Source: Jeotgalibaca sp052266715
Lineage (GTDB): Bacteria; Bacillota; Bacilli; Lactobacillales; Aerococcaceae
Length of the DNA stretch: 64,000 nt
Assembly (NCBI GenBank): GCA_052266715.1
Contig: JBQPRB010000009.1
Strand: one strand, 5' to 3'
Shown here one piece after another: positions 1-7,116 of this stretch (position 1 is its first letter; the number at the start of each line of letters is the position of its first letter). The notes beneath the pieces were generated by a model. That model searched no databases. It was not told where the DNA came from and saw nothing but the letters and a program-made list of their open reading frames with translations. Made by a program: the position numbers and the translations under genes.

Positions 1-1698
1 TTGTTTTTTACCGGTAAAGGGGGCGTAGGTAAAACATCTACGGCTTGTGCTACTGCAATAAGCCTAGCAGATAGTGGAAAAACTGTCATGCTGGTCAGCA
101 CAGATCCAGCAAGTAATCTACAGGATGTGTTTGGACGCGAATTGGATAACAAAGGAACAGCTCTTGAAGAAATACCAGGATTAGTTGTAGCAAACTTTGA
201 TCCGATTACAGCTGCTCAAGAATATATGGAGTCCGTTGTCGGACCCTATCGAGGTCTGCTTCCTGAATCAGCAATTGCCAACATGGAGGAGCAACTTATG
301 GGTTCATGTACGGTTGAAATTGCTTCTTTTAACGAGTTTGCTGGTTTTCTGACCAACCCACAAGTAGAAGAAAAATTTGATTATATTATTTTTGATACGG
401 CACCAACAGGCCATACTTTACGGATGCTTCAGTTGCCTTCTGCCTGGAACGATTTTTTGGATGAAAATACCACGGGAACTTCCTGCATGGGTCAGCTTTC
501 TGGACTAGGGGATAAAAAAGAAAGTTATGAACAGGCCGTAAAAACGCTGGCAGATAGTACGAAAACAACGCTGCTATTGGTCACCCGTGCACAAGAGGGT
601 CCGATTCTGGAAGCAAACCGCGCTTCCAAAGAGTTGGGCGAATTAGGGATTAAAAACCAAAAATTAATTGTAAATGGTTTGTTGGAACGTGCCACGGATT
701 TCGTTTCTCAAAAGTATGCGGATGATCAAGAAAAGGTGCTCCAAAGCATGCCAAAACATTTACGCCAATGCCCTGCTTTGAAGATTCCGCTTCGTGCTTA
801 CAATTTAACCGGAATCGATAATTTACGAAATTTATTAAAAGATCACCAAGAAGTTCCCGCTGTAAAAGAATCACAAGCGGAAAAATACCCACGTTTACAA
901 ACAATCATTGATGACTTGGCTGATTCCCATAAGCGTGTTATTTTTACGATGGGGAAAGGTGGGGTTGGAAAAACAACTATAGCTGCGACCATTGCATTGG
1001 GATTGGCCGAAAAAGGGAAAAAAGTTCACTTGGCCACAACTGATCCTGCTGCCCACTTGGACTTTATCATTCAAGAATCCAATCAAATCAAAATGAGTCA
1101 TATCGATGAAAAATTGGAACTAAAAAAATATACCGAGGAAGTCTTAAGTAAGGCGCGTCAAACCATGTCAGGTGAAGACCTCGCTTACGTGGAAGAAGAT
1201 TTACGTTCACCATGTACGCAAGAAATCGCCGTCTTTAGAAGATTTGCTGATATTGTTGCAACGGTAGATGCAGATGTAGTTGTCATTGATACTGCTCCGA
1301 CCGGGCATACGCTATTGTTACTCGATTCTTCTCAAAGTTATGCGAAAGAAGTAGAACGCTCATCAGGTGAAGTTCCAGAATCAGTGGTGAACTTGCTTCC
1401 TGTGTTACAAGACCCTGAACAGACAGAAGTAGTGATGGTGACTTTACCGGAAAACACACCGGTATACGAATCTCTTCGTTTGCGAGACGATTTGGACCGT
1501 GCGCAAATAGCTCACACTTGGTGGGTCGTCAATAATAGCATGCTTTCTAGTGGAACTACTAACGACTTACTATTGGCTCGTTCCCAGAATGAACGCGAAT
1601 GGATTGAGCGGGTTGCTGAAACATCCAACAATCACTTTGCAGTAGTGGAGTGGAGCCCTGTTGAATTAAAAGGAAAAACATTAACAACAATTTTATAA
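1..1698 (+). CDS. arsA: ArsA arsenite/antimonite-transporting ATPase (5' end outside window)
   Basis: This is the soluble ATPase that energises an ArsB-type arsenite efflux pump. It has the duplicated ArsA architecture: a first deviant Walker A (GKGGVGKTS) at about residue 5 and a second (GKGGVGKTT) at about residue 318 of the visible 565 residues. Each half has its DTAPTGHTL motif. Metal-site cysteines are visible in both halves (SCTVEIASF and PCTQEIAVF). Full-length homologues are about 580 aa and carry roughly 15 residues before the first P-loop, so the TTG at position 1 is not the real start. The gene runs off the left edge. arsR follows 24 nt downstream, so it belongs to an ars operon whose pump gene is probably upstream of the window. 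Identification is very secure. Confidence 0.95.
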   Translation: MFFTGKGGVGKTSTACATAISLADSGKTVMLVSTDPASNLQDVFGRELDNKGTALEEIPGLVVANFDPITAAQEYMESVVGPYRGLLPESAIANMEEQLMGSCTVEIASFNEFAGFLTNPQVEEKFDYIIFDTAPTGHTLRMLQLPSAWNDFLDENTTGTSCMGQLSGLGDKKESYEQAVKTLADSTKTTLLLVTRAQEGPILEANRASKELGELGIKNQKLIVNGLLERATDFVSQKYADDQEKVLQSMPKHLRQCPALKIPLRAYNLTGIDNLRNLLKDHQEVPAVKESQAEKYPRLQTIIDDLADSHKRVIFTMGKGGVGKTTIAATIALGLAEKGKKVHLATTDPAAHLDFIIQESNQIKMSHIDEKLELKKYTEEVLSKARQTMSGEDLAYVEEDLRSPCTQEIAVFRRFADIVATVDADVVVIDTAPTGHTLLLLDSSQSYAKEVERSSGEVPESVVNLLPVLQDPEQTEVVMVTLPENTPVYESLRLRDDLDRAQIAHTWWVVNNSMLSSGTTNDLLLARSQNEREWIERVAETSNNHFAVVEWSPVELKGKTLTTIL

Positions 1699-1722
1699 TG
1701 TTATTAAAAAGGAGGAAGCTCA

Positions 1723-2067
1723 TTGAATTATGAAGAATATGCAAAGGCTATGAAGGCCTTATCTGACCCAAATCGTGTTAAGATATTGGATTTACTTTCT
1801 TGTGGTTCGCTTTGCGCGTGTGATGTATTGGAACATTTTGATTTTACCCAACCCACCTTATCGCACCATATCAAAGTATTGGTAGAAGCTGGGTTTGTTA
1901 CTACAGAAAAAAAAGGCCTGTGGCACAACTATTCAATCAATCAAGAAAATGCTGATGCCTTAATACAAAATACGATGGCCTTGTTACAAAGCACGGAAAG
2001 ATGTGTGTGCGCAACCGAAAGAACGGTAGAAAGGATGTCAAGTGATGAAAAAGTTAGCACTCTATGA
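1723..2067 (+). CDS. arsR: ArsR-family arsenic-responsive repressor
   Basis: A small winged-helix metalloregulator of 114 aa that would repress the ars operon until As(III) or Sb(III) binds. The LCACD motif at about residues 30-34 matches the cysteine pair of classic ArsR in the DNA-binding region. The recognition helix region is visible as TQPTLSHHIKVL. A second CVC pair lies near residue 93. The start is TTG at 1723, chosen for the AAGGAGG just upstream and because homologues begin at this point. It overlaps arsD at its 3' end, indicating translational coupling. It sits after arsA rather than first in the operon, which is less common. No obvious operator could be assigned because the operon promoter is not in view. 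Confidence 0.93.
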   Translation: MNYEEYAKAMKALSDPNRVKILDLLSCGSLCACDVLEHFDFTQPTLSHHIKVLVEAGFVTTEKKGLWHNYSINQENADALIQNTMALLQSTERCVCATERTVERMSSDEKVSTL

Positions 2068-2371
2068 AACAGCCTTATGTTGTAGCACAGGCGTTTGTGG
2101 CCCTTCCGTTGATGATAATCTTATCCGGATTACTGCTGTCATGCAGCAAGTCAAGAAAACCGACGGCGTCATGATGGTTCGATATAATTTGGCCCAAAAT
2201 CCGAATGCTTTCATCCGGAATGAACAAGTGAGACAAATGCTACAGGACAAGGGAGCGGACTGTCTCCCAATCACCGTTGTGGAAGAGCAAATTGTCCACT
2301 TCGGGAGCTATCCGACCAACGAAGAAATCGAAGCGTTCTTAGCTATCGAACTCCATGAAGAAGTAAATTAA
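2045..2371 (+). CDS. arsD: ArsD arsenic metallochaperone
   Basis: ArsD (108 aa from ATG 2045) passes As(III) to ArsA and weakly represses the operon. The essential metal-binding cysteines Cys12, Cys13 and Cys18 are present in CCSTGVCG. The C-terminal vicinal cysteine pairs of the E. coli plasmid protein are absent, as in many Firmicute versions. A GTG at 2042 is an alternative start 3 nt upstream. The AGAAAGG within the end of arsR suits either. The gene overlaps arsR by 23 nt, so the two are translationally linked. A CoA-disulfide reductase gene follows 21 nt later. Family assignment is secure. Confidence 0.93.
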   Translation: MKKLALYETALCCSTGVCGPSVDDNLIRITAVMQQVKKTDGVMMVRYNLAQNPNAFIRNEQVRQMLQDKGADCLPITVVEEQIVHFGSYPTNEEIEAFLAIELHEEVN

Positions 2372-2392
2372 ATAATGAAAAGAGGGTAATAG

Positions 2393-4054
2393 ATGAAAAT
2401 TATTATTATTGGTTCGGTTGCAGCGGGGACATCAGTGGCTGCCAAGGCACGAAGAAATACAGAAGAAGCTGAAATTGTTGTATACGATCAAGGTAAAGAT
2501 ATCTCCTATTCAGTTTGTGGCATCCCTTACCAAATTGGTGGGGAAGTAGAGACTATTGAACAATTGACGCCACGTAATGTGGCCTGGTTCAAGAAACGTT
2601 ATGAAGTAGACATCTTCACAGAACACCGCGTAACCCGCGTAGACCATGATAATAAGACGCTTGAAATTACCGATTTAGCGACTGGTGAAACGAAAAAAGA
2701 TCATTATGATGTGTTGGTGTTGGCTACGGGCGCATCGCCAGTTACACCACCTCCATTTGATCAAAATGAATACGATAATGTTTTCCAAGTACGTAATATC
2801 CAGGATAATCGTGATATTTCAGCTTTCCTTTCTTTGAATCAACCAAAAAGAGCCCTTGTAGTGGGGTCTGGCTTTATCGGTTTGGAACTAACTGAGCAGT
2901 TGGTACATAAAGGTTTGGAAGTAACGCTTGTTGAAATGCAGAATCAAGTGATGCCCCCGATGGATGCGGACATGGCATTTCGTGTTGAGGAACAGTTAGA
3001 AGCTAATGGGGTTCATCTTCTACTTGGCGACACCGTCAAGAGTATTGAAGGCGAAGGTACAGCCAAACGCGTAGTTACTTCAAAAGGCGAAAGTTTGGAA
3101 GCAGATGTTGTCTTCCTTTCCGTCGGCGTTCGCCCGAACACAGAACTGGCTAAACAGATTGGTGTGGAAATCGGTGCTACTGGCGCTGTGAAAGTGAATA
3201 AAAAAATGCAGACGAATGTTCCTGATGTCTACGCTGTCGGGGATGTAGCAGAAAGTTTCTCTGTTATTACCGGAAACCCGATTTACCGTCCGCTTGGTTC
3301 AACGGCGAATAAAATGGGTAGGATTGCTGGGGATGTCATCACAGGTGGCAACTTGGAGCATCGTGGTGTGCTGGGAACAGGGATTTTCCGTATCTTTGAT
3401 TGGCATGTAGGCCAAACAGGGCTGACTGAAAAAGAAGCAGTCAAAGAAGGCTTTGACTTTGAGGTTCTATACAATATTAAACCGGCTCATGCCGAATATT
3501 TAGGTGGTAAGGAAATGACCATCAAAGCATTGGCTGACAAGAAAGACGGACGCATCCTGGGTGCTCAGGTAATTGGTAAGGGCGGCGTGGATAAACGCGT
3601 TGATGTGATTGCAACTGCAATTACGTTTGGTGCCAAAGCAGAAGATTTATTCCATCTGGACTTAGCTTATGCACCGCCATTTGCGACAACAAAAGATCCT
3701 GTTCTTTATACGGGCATGGCTCTTGATAATGCGTTACACGGCAATCCTTTAATCACGCCTGAAAAATTAATTGAAAAAAGCAATGAAGAAAAGAGCCTTC
3801 AAATTATTGATACGCGCTCCAAGAAAGATTTTGAGAAATCGCACGTCGAAGGCGCGGTTCATATTCCTCTGGGAGAGTTACGCCAACGTGCCGATGAGTT
3901 GGATAAATCACGTCCGACCGTGACTTATTGCAACAAAGGGGTAACCGGAAATGCAGCGCAAAATGTACTCTTGAACCTTGGCTTTACGGAAGTTTATAAC
4001 CTTTCCGGTGGAAATAAAAACTATCAAAGTTATATCAAGATGCTAAATAAATAA
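2393..4054 (+). CDS. CoA-disulfide reductase with C-terminal rhodanese domain
   Basis: A 553-aa flavoprotein of the CoADR-RHD type. It starts with an FAD-binding Rossmann motif (IIIGSVAAGTSVAAKA), carries the single active-site cysteine in SYSVCGIPY near residue 43, has a second dinucleotide site (VVGSGFIGLEL) near residue 160, and the FAD site YAVGDVAE. A rhodanese domain occupies about residues 455-553 with the active-site cysteine in TYCNKGVTG. The family uses NAD(P)H to reduce CoA disulfides, persulfides or polysulfides. Placement as last gene of the ars operon, 21 nt after arsD, suggests restoration of low-molecular-weight thiols during metalloid stress; that role is inference. A strong terminator follows. 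NADH oxidase is the main alternative name for this family, but the fused rhodanese favours CoADR-RHD. Confidence 0.88.
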   Translation: MKIIIIGSVAAGTSVAAKARRNTEEAEIVVYDQGKDISYSVCGIPYQIGGEVETIEQLTPRNVAWFKKRYEVDIFTEHRVTRVDHDNKTLEITDLATGETKKDHYDVLVLATGASPVTPPPFDQNEYDNVFQVRNIQDNRDISAFLSLNQPKRALVVGSGFIGLELTEQLVHKGLEVTLVEMQNQVMPPMDADMAFRVEEQLEANGVHLLLGDTVKSIEGEGTAKRVVTSKGESLEADVVFLSVGVRPNTELAKQIGVEIGATGAVKVNKKMQTNVPDVYAVGDVAESFSVITGNPIYRPLGSTANKMGRIAGDVITGGNLEHRGVLGTGIFRIFDWHVGQTGLTEKEAVKEGFDFEVLYNIKPAHAEYLGGKEMTIKALADKKDGRILGAQVIGKGGVDKRVDVIATAITFGAKAEDLFHLDLAYAPPFATTKDPVLYTGMALDNALHGNPLITPEKLIEKSNEEKSLQIIDTRSKKDFEKSHVEGAVHIPLGELRQRADELDKSRPTVTYCNKGVTGNAAQNVLLNLGFTEVYNLSGGNKNYQSYIKMLNK

Positions 4055-4055
4055 A

Positions 4056-4094
4056 AAAAACGCCATCAGCTAAAAAAGCTGATGGCGTCTTTCT
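4056..4094. terminator. Bidirectional terminator between ars operon and DUF454 gene
   Basis: CGCCATCAGCT at 4061-4071 pairs perfectly with AGCTGATGGCG at 4077-4087. It is flanked by an A-run on the left and a T-rich stretch on the right, so it can end the ars operon and the convergent minus-strand gene. Confidence 0.9.
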
Positions 4095-4096
4095 AT

Positions 4097-4462
4097 TTAC
4101 TCTACTTTATCAGGAATAACCTTCATTAACATGATGGTCAAGAATACCATCAAACCAACCAAAATTAGTTTGACCCAATAAATCGGGGCAGCCCAAACGG
4201 AAATACCCATTAAAAAATATATGTTAAATAGGATTTGCCATTTCTTGCGACGGGGAATAGATTTTGTTTTGGCATAGTCTGCAACGTAAAAGTTATAAAT
4301 TTTCGTTTTTTGTAACCAGACATGAAACCGACTGGAGCTATTGGCAAAACAATAACCAGCCAACAACAAAAAGGGCGTTGTCGGTAAGACGGGAATAATC
4401 GCCCCAATGCTTCCTAAACCGAAAGAAATGAGTCCTATAGTAAGTAGGAATGTACGTTTAAT
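4097..4462 (-). CDS. DUF454 (YbaN-like) small membrane protein, probable ATT start
   Basis: This 121-aa integral membrane protein belongs to the DUF454/YbaN family, of unknown function. The family's N-terminal helix and signature (FGLGSIGAIIPVLPTTPFLLLAGYCFA) are encoded upstream of the first TTG at 4369, with no ATG, GTG or TTG between there and the in-frame stop at 4469-4471. The reading frame directly before the conserved KRTFLLTIG is ATT (4460-4462), preceded by AAAAAGGG at about 7-9 nt. I therefore place the start at ATT 4462; another ATT lies two codons upstream. The C-terminal half has further hydrophobic segments (WAAPIYWVKLILVGLMVFLT). It lies 15 nt after lrgB and probably shares the lrgAB transcript. 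Family assignment is good; the start is inferred. Confidence 0.75.
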   Translation of the reverse strand: MKRTFLLTIGLISFGLGSIGAIIPVLPTTPFLLLAGYCFANSSSRFHVWLQKTKIYNFYVADYAKTKSIPRRKKWQILFNIYFLMGISVWAAPIYWVKLILVGLMVFLTIMLMKVIPDKVE

Positions 4463-4477
4463 TGTAATTCACCCTTT

Positions 4478-5185
4478 TTATGAAAAAAATTGGCGTAACA
4501 GGTTCATGGTTAGTGGTGCGATGACGACAGTAACAATACCGGTAATGACAATTGCCAAACTGGACATGGCCCCTTCAACTTCACCGATTTCAATCGCTTT
4601 TGAAGTTCCCATTGCATGAGCACCCGCACCCATACCAATACCTTGAGCAACCGGATCATCAATTTTAAATATTTGAAAAAGACGCGGACCAACTAAAGCC
4701 CCAAAAATCCCTGTTAAGACAACAAGGGCAACCGTTAGGGAAGCAATCCCCCCGAGTGACTCTGAAATCCCAACCGCAATGGCGGTTGTGATTGATTTTG
4801 GCAGCAGGGTTGCAACCATGGTTTGATCAAGTCGGAATAACAAAGCCAAGGTAATAATCAAGAACGAATGAATAAGAACGCCTAAAAAAATACCGGTGAT
4901 GATCGCAGGATAATATTTTTTCAAATAAATAATGTTTCTCTCCAACCGAATTGCTAAAGCAACCGTAGCTGGCGTAATAAACATGGTCAAAAATTTCCCG
5001 CCAATATCAAAGTTCTCGAATGGAATATCGAGTGTCATTAACAGAATGATAATAGTAACAAAACCAAAAAGCAAAGGAGTAAAGATAACGATTGGCCATT
5101 TTCTATAGAGTTTGTCCCCAAGTAAGTACATTGCAAATGTCAGCAAAATACCAAATAGAGGTGTAGTCGTTAATAAATCGATCAT
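4478..5185 (-). CDS. lrgB: LrgB/CidB-family membrane protein
   Basis: A 235-aa polytopic membrane protein of the LrgB family, partner of LrgA in the holin/antiholin-like system linked to murein hydrolase control, autolysis and overflow-metabolite (pyruvate) transport. Hydrophobic segments run through the whole protein, with the conserved stretch near residues 140-170 (PKSITTAIAVGISESLGG) and GAGAHAMGTSKA near residue 190. The start at 5185 overlaps the lrgA stop by 4 nt, the arrangement expected for lrgAB. Family assignment is very secure. Whether this pair acts as lrgAB or cidAB cannot be told from sequence. Confidence 0.92.
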   Translation of the reverse strand: MIDLLTTTPLFGILLTFAMYLLGDKLYRKWPIVIFTPLLFGFVTIIILLMTLDIPFENFDIGGKFLTMFITPATVALAIRLERNIIYLKKYYPAIITGIFLGVLIHSFLIITLALLFRLDQTMVATLLPKSITTAIAVGISESLGGIASLTVALVVLTGIFGALVGPRLFQIFKIDDPVAQGIGMGAGAHAMGTSKAIEIGEVEGAMSSLAIVITGIVTVVIAPLTMNLLRQFFS

Positions 5186-5541
5186 TCTTTATCACCTCGT
5201 GTTTTCAATTTGATAAATTGGACTATTTTTCCAACTGAAACCATCATAATGATGGTCGTAATAAATGTGATAACCAATAATTGCCACCAGTAGTCTGCCA
5301 ATAGATCGAAATTTGTCATCAAGGCAACTCCGGCAGGTACGAAGAAAAGAGCCATATTTGAAGTAAGCCAATTCCCTACTTCTTCTACTTGTTCCATTTT
5401 CAACCATCCGTAATGCAGGACGATGAATAATAAAATCATCCCAATCACACTACCAGGTATAGGAAAGGGTAACAAGGCGGAAATGAACTCCCCGATAAAT
5501 GAGAACAAGAGAATCCAGAATAACTGTTTGAAAATTTTCAT
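5182..5541 (-). CDS. lrgA: LrgA/CidA-family holin-like protein
   Basis: A 119-aa membrane protein with four hydrophobic segments and the family signature PFPIPGSVIGMILLF near residues 25-40, followed by FFVPAGVALM. It is the small, holin-like partner of LrgB. The gene is first in a minus-strand group lrgA-lrgB-DUF454. No LytSR-type two-component genes are adjacent, so the regulation seen in staphylococci cannot be assumed here. Confidence 0.92.
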   Translation of the reverse strand: MKIFKQLFWILLFSFIGEFISALLPFPIPGSVIGMILLFIVLHYGWLKMEQVEEVGNWLTSNMALFFVPAGVALMTNFDLLADYWWQLLVITFITTIIMMVSVGKIVQFIKLKTRGDKE

Positions 5542-5637
5542 GTGTGCGCCACCCCAAAATTTAATATGTAAATATTATCACAAACTTGATAATAAAGCAT
5601 TACTTGGTACCGTTTTAAAAATGAACTTTATTTAAAA

Positions 5638-5646
5638 TGTTATAAT
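5638..5646 (+). promoter_or_regulatory. Extended -10 promoter for thioredoxin-like gene
   Basis: TG at 5638-5639, one base, then a perfect TATAAT at 5641-5646 forms an extended -10 element about 45 nt before the ATG at 5692. No good -35 box is seen, as is usual for extended -10 promoters. Confidence 0.6.
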
Positions 5647-5691
5647 ATGAGAAAATCCCAAGACCTTATAAATAGATTTGGAGTGACTTTA

Positions 5692-6093
5692 ATGAAAAAA
5701 CTACTACTCATTCTTGTTGGATTATTCCTTGTATTAAGTGGATTATATATTTTTATGCAGCCTCAATCATTTGTCGCTGAGGTTAGGGTTAAAGCCGATT
5801 ATGAAGCGGTTATGACAGAAGATGTTGCTTATTTATACTTCGGGCGCGATACTTGCTCTTATTGCCGGGAATTCGAGCCGTTGATGAATGAAGCTATCCA
5901 AGAAACGGGAACGAAAGTCTATAAATATGATACGGATAAACATAAGAATGACGGTGATTTCCAGGATATTTTGGATGCGAATGAAGTCAAAACAGTTCCC
6001 AAACTGGTCCGCTTGGAAAAGGGCGTCGTGACAGACTATGTTGATCACACGCATACGCAAGCGCAGATCACTGCTTTGTTAACAGAAAACTAA
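5692..6093 (+). CDS. Membrane-anchored thioredoxin-like protein (CxxC)
   Basis: A 133-aa protein with an N-terminal hydrophobic segment (about residues 3-20, LLLILVGLFLVLSGLYIF), a short linker, and a thioredoxin-like domain with FGRDTCSYCREF as the redox motif and the cis-Pro region TVPKLV. Its size resembles bacteriocin-transport accessory proteins (PedC/Bta type), which are extracytoplasmic thiol-disulfide proteins. No bacteriocin gene is nearby, so a general oxidoreductase role is as likely. The start ATG 5692 is chosen for GGAGTGA at good spacing and because it begins just before the hydrophobic anchor. A strong terminator directly follows. Confidence 0.75.
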   Translation: MKKLLLILVGLFLVLSGLYIFMQPQSFVAEVRVKADYEAVMTEDVAYLYFGRDTCSYCREFEPLMNEAIQETGTKVYKYDTDKHKNDGDFQDILDANEVKTVPKLVRLEKGVVTDYVDHTHTQAQITALLTEN

Positions 6094-6137
6094 AAGAACT
6101 CAGAAAAAGCCAAATTAGCTTTTTCTGAGTTCTTTTT
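6094..6137 (+). terminator. Intrinsic terminator after thioredoxin-like gene
   Basis: A near-perfect stem of about 17 bp (6094-6110 with 6118-6134) is followed by T-rich sequence. It abuts the first unit of the inverted-repeat array. Confidence 0.88.
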
Positions 6138-6275
6138 GATTACTCATATGCGAAAACACCTTTGAGTAATCACTTCTTGTCCTAAAGTGATTACTCGAGC
6201 AGAAAAACCTCGTTGAGTAATCACTTTTTTGGAAAAATGATTACTCGGAGCGCTAAACATGCCCTGAGTAATCAC
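6137..6275. repeat. Array of three alternating inverted repeats, GTGATTACTC family
   Basis: Six copies of a 9-11 nt sequence alternate in orientation: (A)GTGATTACTC at 6137-6145, 6186-6196 and 6238-6246, and GAGTAATCAC(T) at 6164-6174, 6215-6225 and 6266-6275. Each forward/reverse pair can form a hairpin with a loop of about 18 nt, and hairpins repeat with a period of about 50 nt. The loop sequences differ, so only the stems are conserved. The array lies between convergent genes, and its last unit extends into the 3' end of tag. The same family occurs at 34667-34807. Confidence 0.9.
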
Positions 6276-6819
6276 CTTTAAAATCACAACTGACGATATG
6301 GTCGTTTACCATTCCGATAGCCTGCATATAGGAATAAATGATGACGGGACCCACGAACTTGAACCCGCGTTTCTTCAAGTCTTTGCTGATTATCTGGGAT
6401 ATTTCCGTTTGAGCAGGAACTTCGGATTCATGTTCCCAGTCATTATTGATTGGTCCTGAAAATGACCAAATGTAGGCGGAAAAGCTACCGAATTCTTCTT
6501 GTATGGCCTGAACCGCAAGCGCGTTCGAACGCACGGAGCGTATTTTAAGTTTATTTTTTACGATATCAGAATTTACCCGTATTTCTTCCAAATCAGAATC
6601 GGAAAGCTCAGCACATTCTTCAATTGAGAAGTTATGAAAAGCCTCCCGATACGCCTCACGTTTATTAATGATTAATTGCCACGAAAGACCAGCTTGGGCT
6701 CCTTCCAAAGTCAGCATCTCAAATAAGTACCGATCATCATGGTTCTCAACACACCATTCGTTATCGTGATAAGCTTGCATGCGTGTATCTTCTCCTGCCC
6801 AGCTACAACGTTTTATCAT
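6253..6819 (-). CDS. tag: DNA-3-methyladenine glycosylase I
   Basis: A 188-aa base-excision repair enzyme that removes 3-methyladenine from alkylated DNA. Tag family features are visible: RCSW at the N-terminus, YHDNEWC, the active-site region LEGAQAGLSW near residue 40, and the zinc ligands Cys5, His18 and the HIVSC pair near the C-terminus. The length is normal. The last codons (GDYSGHV) are encoded by the final unit of the inverted-repeat array at 6137-6275, so the repeat has supplied or overlaps the stop region. The start ATG at 6819 has GGAGGTG upstream. It is monocistronic. Confidence 0.93.
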   Translation of the reverse strand: MIKRCSWAGEDTRMQAYHDNEWCVENHDDRYLFEMLTLEGAQAGLSWQLIINKREAYREAFHNFSIEECAELSDSDLEEIRVNSDIVKNKLKIRSVRSNALAVQAIQEEFGSFSAYIWSFSGPINNDWEHESEVPAQTEISQIISKDLKKRGFKFVGPVIIYSYMQAIGMVNDHIVSCDFKGDYSGHV

Positions 6820-7050
6820 GGAAACACCTCCTTTTACTCGGCACTATAACATAATTGTGGCCTTCGTATCTCATGAAAAACAATAGAAATATAATTCAAT
6901 AATGATATTAAACTTATTATCATTATAACCGATATAAATAAAGGTACGTAATTAAATATCTGGATAGGAAGTGTTAAAAATTGGAAACTACAGGATTGAA
7001 GAAGCGTAGGAATCGGTGAATTAATAATCACAAATAGTTTTAAACAGCCT

Positions 7051-7076
7051 TAAGATTTGGTGTAACTTACCGATAA
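7051..7076 (+). promoter_or_regulatory. SigD/FliA-type (sigma-28) promoter of the chemotaxis operon
   Basis: TAAGATTT at 7051-7058 and ACCGATAA at 7069-7076, separated by 10 nt, closely match the flagellar sigma factor consensus (TAAAGTTT, about 11 nt, GCCGATAA). It lies about 40 nt before the first chemotaxis gene, which is where such a promoter is expected. It predicts co-regulation with late flagellar genes. Confidence 0.72.
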
Positions 7077-7116
7077 AAAAGCTATTGTAAAAAATGGAAA
7101 AATAGGAGTGAATCGT

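Noticed and set aside
4210..4407. A 65-aa minus-strand frame overlapping the DUF454 gene
   Set aside because: The other frame holds the DUF454 signature; this one only reads the same DNA out of phase.
6137..6275. A CRISPR array
   Set aside because: The units are short, alternate in orientation and have two alternating spacer lengths; there are no direct repeats of 24-40 nt and no cas genes.
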